Assembly: GCA_013824905.1 (NCBI GenBank)
Contig: PNOO01000097.1
Location: 1 to 8,739, forward strand
DNA length: 8,739 nucleotides
From: Syntrophus sp. (in: bacteria)
Lineage (GTDB): Bacteria; Desulfobacterota; Syntrophia; Syntrophales; UBA5619
Direction: 5' to 3'
Numbering within the stretch: the first letter of the stretch is position 1; every line of letters begins with the position of its first letter. Both the position numbers and the translations under genes were made by a program. Shown here in pieces: positions 6,839 through 8,739 of the stretch. Under the pieces are notes generated by a model. It searched no databases, had not been told where the DNA came from, and was given only the letters and a program-made list of their open reading frames with translations.

Positions 6839-6860
6839 GCTGTGGAGCAATTGCTTTACA

Positions 6861-6888
6861 GATATACTTCTCATATTCCTTTTGTCAA
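6861..6888 (-). promoter_or_regulatory. Sigma70-like promoter of the thi operon
   Basis: TTGACA (6888-6883, perfect -35), a 16-base spacer and TATATC (6866-6861, moderate -10). The expected transcript start is near 6854, about 16 bases before P1 of the riboswitch, as suits a riboswitch leader. Confidence 0.65.
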
Positions 6889-6918
6889 GGTAAAGTTCTT
6901 CGGGTTCCAAATTATTCA

Positions 6919-6947
6919 TTGACATCCCACACCGCATTTCCCATAAT
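6919..6947 (+). promoter_or_regulatory. Sigma70-like promoter of the yeeE/yedE operon
   Basis: TTGACA (6919-6924, perfect -35), a 17-base spacer and CATAAT (6942-6947, five of six consensus bases). Transcription would start near 6954, leaving a leader of about 100 bases. The leader ends in a near-perfect ribosome-binding site, AAGGAGGTGA, about 6 bases before ATG 7058. No known riboswitch is recognised in the leader; only weak GC-rich pairing (TTGTC/GACAA) is seen. Confidence 0.7.
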
Positions 6948-7057
6948 GTCGCAAAATATAGCGATATCGTCCTTGTCGGAGCCGTTCGGGCGGCCGGGAC
7001 AACCTTTGGATTCCGGTCGGTCATTTTTCAACTCGTTGATCAAGGAGGTGAAAAATC

Positions 7058-7585
7058 ATGGATATCCTTCGGAAAAAGACATGGTCTCCCTACACTGCCG
7101 GCGCTCTGGCCGGCCTTCTGCTGGTCCTGTCCGTCTTCCTCACGGGGAAATACTTCGGCGCCTCGACCACCTTCGTCCGCGCGGCGGGCTTCGTCGAGCG
7201 GTCCGTCGCACCGGAGAAGGTGGCCGGCATGGCGTATTTCCTCAAGGAGAAGGTGATTGTCGATTGGCAGTTCCTGTTCGTCGTCGGGGTCCTTTTAGGC
7301 GCCCTGGCGTCGGCCTGGCTCTCGAAGGAAAAGCGGGCGGTCGCCGTGCCGCCGATGTGGGAGGGTCGCTTTGGGCCGTCCCGTGTCCGGCGTTGGACGG
7401 CGGCCTTTCTGGGAGGAGTGGTCCTGATGTTCGGGGCGCGTCTTGCCGATGGGTGACCGAGCGGTCACGGCCTGAGCGGTCTGGCTCAGGTAGCCGTCAG
7501 CGGTTACGTATCCTTGATCTGCTTTTTCCTGGCCGGAATGATCATGGCCAGGATCCTGTACGGGGGAGGGAATGGCCATGAATGA
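7058..7585 (+). CDS. YeeE/YedE membrane protein, N-terminal subunit, candidate selenoprotein (Sec133)
   Basis: A predicted 175-residue inner-membrane protein of the YeeE/YedE (Sulf_transp, PF04143) family, which imports sulfur compounds such as thiosulfate and includes YedE proteins linked to selenium metabolism. TM segments lie about 12-30, 70-88, 112-128 and 138-165. Family landmarks are F-G-A-S-T-T-F at 33-39 and G-A-R-L-A-D-G at 126-132. The next codon is TGA (7454-7456), followed in frame by P-S-G-H-G-L-S-G and a normal final membrane helix, ending at TGA 7583-7585. Relatives have Cys at this exact point (G-C-T-S-G-H-G), so TGA is read as selenocysteine. A SECIS-like hairpin follows. If TGA were a plain stop, the product would lose the conserved motif and its last helix. 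The ribosome-binding site is excellent. selA, selB, selC and selD are not in the window. Confidence 0.85.
7454..7490 (+). promoter_or_regulatory. Bacterial SECIS-like element after the in-frame TGA
   Basis: Starting 14 bases after TGA, CCTGAGC (7471-7477) and GCTCAGG (7484-7490) form a perfect 7-bp stem with the loop GGTCTG. Twenty-one bases separate TGA from the loop. The SelB-contacted apical loop of E. coli fdhF also contains GGUCU at a similar distance. The element lies inside the coding sequence, as bacterial SECIS elements do. Pairing can extend outward by GG/CC across a small bulge (7469-7470 with 7494-7495). Confidence 0.8.
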
Positions 7586-8105
7586 ACTGCTGACCGGCGC
7601 CGTCACGGGAATCCTCTTCGGATTCTTCATGCAGAAGGCCCAAGTGATCCGGTACGACCGGCAACTGGCCGCCCTGCGCCTCCAGGACATGACCATCGTC
7701 AAATTCATGCTCACCACCATCCTGGTGGCCATGGTGGGCATCTATCTGTTGTTCGATCTGGGGCTGATCAAACTTTCCGTCAAACCGTTGATCCTGGGAG
7801 GCAACGTGCTGGGCGGCCTGATCTTCGGGATCGGCTGGGGCATTGTGGGGTACTGTCCTGCTACGGCCATGGGGGCCATCGGTGAGGGGCGCTACGACGG
7901 TGTCTTCGCAATCCTCGGAATGATCCTGGGGGCGGGGCTCTACGCCGAGGCGTATCCTCTGATGAAGGAAACGGTCCTGACCTGGGGGGATTTCGGGAAG
8001 ATCACCCTGCCGGCCGTTTTGGGCATCAATCACTGGATCGTCATCGTCATCCTGGTCGCGGCCTTTGTCGGCCTCTTCTCCTGGTTCGAAAAGAAGGGCC
8101 TCTAA
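7578..8105 (+). CDS. YeeE/YedE membrane protein, C-terminal subunit
   Basis: A 175-residue integral membrane protein matching the second half of YeeE/YedE transporters. Helices lie about 4-20, 42-62, 72-92, 108-126 and 148-170. The hallmark G-I-G-W-G-I-V-G-Y-C93-P-A-T-A is intact, with a normal Cys, followed by the family's G-E-G-R. It should pair with the preceding subunit to form one channel for a sulfur or selenium compound. ATG 7578 is preferred because GGAGG (7565-7569) lies 8 bases upstream; in-frame ATG 7572 is too close. The start overlaps the end of the Sec-containing frame by 8 bases, so ribosomes that read through TGA 7454 would arrive here and re-initiate. No TusA, YedF or rhodanese partner is present in the window. 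Confidence 0.9.
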   Translation: MNELLTGAVTGILFGFFMQKAQVIRYDRQLAALRLQDMTIVKFMLTTILVAMVGIYLLFDLGLIKLSVKPLILGGNVLGGLIFGIGWGIVGYCPATAMGAIGEGRYDGVFAILGMILGAGLYAEAYPLMKETVLTWGDFGKITLPAVLGINHWIVIVILVAAFVGLFSWFEKKGL

Positions 8106-8142
8106 TCTCCTGCGCCCCGCTGCACCGGGCCGGCCCTCAGCC

Positions 8143-8187
8143 GGTTCCGGTCTGCGGGGTATGCCCGCTCGGGGCCGAACCGTTTCT
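8143..8187 (+). terminator. Probable terminator of the yeeE/yedE operon
   Basis: About 40 bases after the stop, GCGGG (8154-8158) pairs with CCCGC (8164-8168), and GGTTC (8143-8147) with GAACC (8177-8181), giving a GC-rich two-part stem. Only a short T stretch (GTTTCT) follows, so it is moderate evidence. A 10-base palindrome GGGCCGGCCC at 8127-8136 precedes it. Confidence 0.45.
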
Positions 8188-8205
8188 GGAATTTCCCAGG
8201 TCGGA

Positions 8206-8224
8206 ATCCGCCGCTGCTGCGGAT
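8206..8224. repeat. Small hairpin
   Basis: ATCCGC (8206-8211) and GCGGAT (8219-8224) form a perfect 6-bp stem with a 7-base loop, followed by a T/C-rich stretch. It could be a second terminator for the same operon. Confidence 0.35.
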
Positions 8225-8241
8225 CGTTCTTCCTTGTATAT

Positions 8242-8253
8242 TACTTCGAAGTA
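8242..8253. repeat. 12-base palindrome
   Basis: TACTTCGAAGTA is a perfect palindrome in non-coding DNA. It is the size of a repressor site, but no promoter or gene next to it supports that. Confidence 0.35.
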
Positions 8254-8334
8254 TCGCTTCTGCACGGGTGACGTCAAGGGGTGAGGGGCTACTCCATGCC
8301 ATAGACGTTGGGATGCGGAAAAGAGAGGAACAAC

Positions 8335-8375
8335 TCATTCCAAAATCGAATCGATCATATTCGACATTGGAATGA
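8335..8375. repeat. 41-bp near-perfect inverted repeat
   Basis: Arms TCATTCCAA and TTGGAATGA match perfectly. After a 2-base mismatch, TCGAAT and ATTCGA match again, leaving a 7-base loop. No T-tract follows on either strand, so an intrinsic terminator is not favoured. It may be a regulatory site, a processed hairpin or the end of a mobile element. Confidence 0.6.
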
Positions 8376-8426
8376 ATCTACCCGCTATTTATTAAAATAT
8401 AACCTGCTGTTTTTACGTGTATAAAC

Positions 8427-8453
8427 TGGTGGAGGCGGCGGGAGTCGAACCCG
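8427..8453 (-). ncRNA. tmRNA-type (tRNA-like) 3'-end fragment, possible att site
   Basis: The minus strand ends in a T-arm (CGGG, TTCGACT, CCCG), the acceptor half CGCCTCC, discriminator A and encoded CCA, as at the 3' end of many ssrA genes. Upstream of the T-arm the match stops: no D-arm, anticodon arm, tag frame or tmRNA 5' end (of the GGGGGCG type) follows within the window. GGAGGC does occur 64 bases before the CCA end and can pair with GCCTCC, but that is too short for a normal tRNA. I infer a 3'-end duplicate left by an integrative element that uses ssrA or a tRNA. Confidence 0.5.
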
Positions 8454-8489
8454 ATGCTCCCCGGTGATTTCCTGGGGTCCGGCGGCCTC

Positions 8490-8507
8490 CGCTAAAAAAG
8501 CGCTAAA
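8490..8507. repeat. Short direct repeat beside the tRNA-like end
   Basis: CGCTAAA occurs at 8490-8496 and 8501-8507, an 11-base period, with A-rich sequence between. Paired short repeats like this are common as integrase arm sites near att cores; here it is only suggestive. Confidence 0.3.
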
Positions 8508-8571
8508 GTCGGTTGCCAAAAACGCTGTTCAGGTACCCCTTCTTTAGGGTTCAGAATACCATATCATCAAT

Positions 8572-8608
8572 AAAAAGGCATCTCGTGATTTTCTCCGGGA
8601 TGCTTTTT
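8572..8608. terminator. Strong bidirectional intrinsic terminator
   Basis: GGCATCTCG (8577-8585) pairs with CGGGATGCT (8596-8604), nine pairs including two G-U, with a 10-base loop. It is flanked by five A on the left and a T run on the right, giving a U-tract in both directions. The gene it serves is probably beyond the right edge on the minus strand. Confidence 0.75.
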
Positions 8609-8739
8609 CATTTCCTGAACACCGATCTTGTAGACGACACATAAACGACAGCCCTGATCGCGTATAATGGGGATCGCATATTCTTCACGTCCTCATATCA
8701 GACCCCGCTGCAAGGCGGCGATAGGCACGCGTCGCCGGG

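Larger units (their letters stand above)
8106..8739. other. Gene-poor region with hairpins and an att-like site
   Basis: No frame on either strand shows family features, a good start or a ribosome-binding site. The stretch holds only the hairpins, repeats, tRNA-like end and terminator listed separately. Bases 8376-8426 are AT-rich. Bases 8609-8739 show nothing I can name; a TATAAT near 8665 has no matching -35. Confidence 0.6.

Noticed and set aside
6830..7024. 64-codon minus-strand ORF before the riboswitch
   Set aside because: It overlaps the thi promoter and aptamer 5' edge, has no family features and no good ribosome-binding site.
7454..7456. Reading the TGA as a true stop, giving a 132-residue protein
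   Set aside because: The frame continues with clear family residues and a final membrane helix, the TGA sits on the conserved Cys, and a SECIS-like hairpin follows. A nonsense mutation or sequencing error remains possible but explains less.
6919..7581. 220-codon plus-strand ORF overlapping the first transporter subunit in another frame
   Set aside because: It runs from the promoter through the gene, is Arg/Gly-rich and lacks motifs; the overlapping frame has strong family matches.
7295..8033. Minus-strand ORFs opposite the transporter genes
   Set aside because: Low-complexity His/Gln/Asp-rich translations, opposite well-identified membrane proteins.
8427..8490. A complete tRNA gene
   Set aside because: Only 64 bases lie between the pairing GGAGGC and the CCA end, with no D-arm or anticodon arm; only the 3' part is tRNA-like.
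8567..8690. Minus-strand frame near the right edge with a Cys-x-x-Cys peptide
   Set aside because: No start codon or ribosome-binding site, interrupted by TGA, and its end overlaps a strong terminator hairpin.
1..8739. CRISPR array, insertion sequence or rRNA
   Set aside because: No spaced repeats, transposase frames or rRNA motifs were seen on either strand.

Overview
The window looks like chromosome from an anaerobic Gram-negative bacterium, most likely a Deltaproteobacterium (Desulfobacterota). This is inferred from gene content: an oxygen-sensitive ThiH route to thiamin, a periplasmic haem-type GGDEF sensor, a split YeeE/YedE membrane pair with an apparent selenocysteine, and a tmRNA-like 3' end of the kind such genomes carry. 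No marker gene fixes the taxon.

Layout. Bases 1-720 hold a UspA stress protein, then the coiled-coil tail of a YtxH-like protein with no usable start. Bases 848-2107 encode a membrane diguanylate cyclase with a CxxCH-bearing periplasmic domain. It is convergent with a two-CBS-domain protein on the minus strand (2282-2743). Bases 2818-6838 are a minus-strand thiamin operon in the order promoter, TPP riboswitch, thiF, thiG, thiH, thiS, thiE and a small unassigned ORF. Bases 6839-7057 are a divergent control region with one sigma70-like promoter in each direction. Bases 7058-8105 encode a two-gene YeeE/YedE operon on the plus strand. Bases 8106-8739 have no convincing gene but hold several hairpins, a 41-bp inverted repeat, a tRNA-like (tmRNA-type) 3'-end fragment and a strong bidirectional terminator.

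How the genes work together. ThiF adenylates the ThiS C-terminus so that sulfur can be loaded. ThiH makes dehydroglycine from tyrosine, and ThiG joins these with deoxyxylulose phosphate to build the thiazole. ThiE couples thiazole phosphate to HMP pyrophosphate. The operon is shut off by its product through the riboswitch, whose terminator hairpin also buries the thiF ribosome-binding site. thiC and thiD must lie elsewhere.

Main discovery. The first YeeE/YedE gene appears to stop at a TGA at 7454-7456, but the frame stays open and homologous for 42 more codons, to 7585. The TGA sits exactly where this family has its conserved Cys in the G-C-T-S-G-H-G motif. A 7-bp hairpin with a GGUCUG loop starts 14 nt after the TGA (loop 21 nt after it), matching the form and spacing of a bacterial SECIS. 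The gene is best read as a 175-residue selenoprotein with Sec133, a selenocysteine-containing member of a sulfur/selenium transport family. The second subunit starts 8 bases inside the readthrough end, so its translation may be coupled to selenocysteine decoding.
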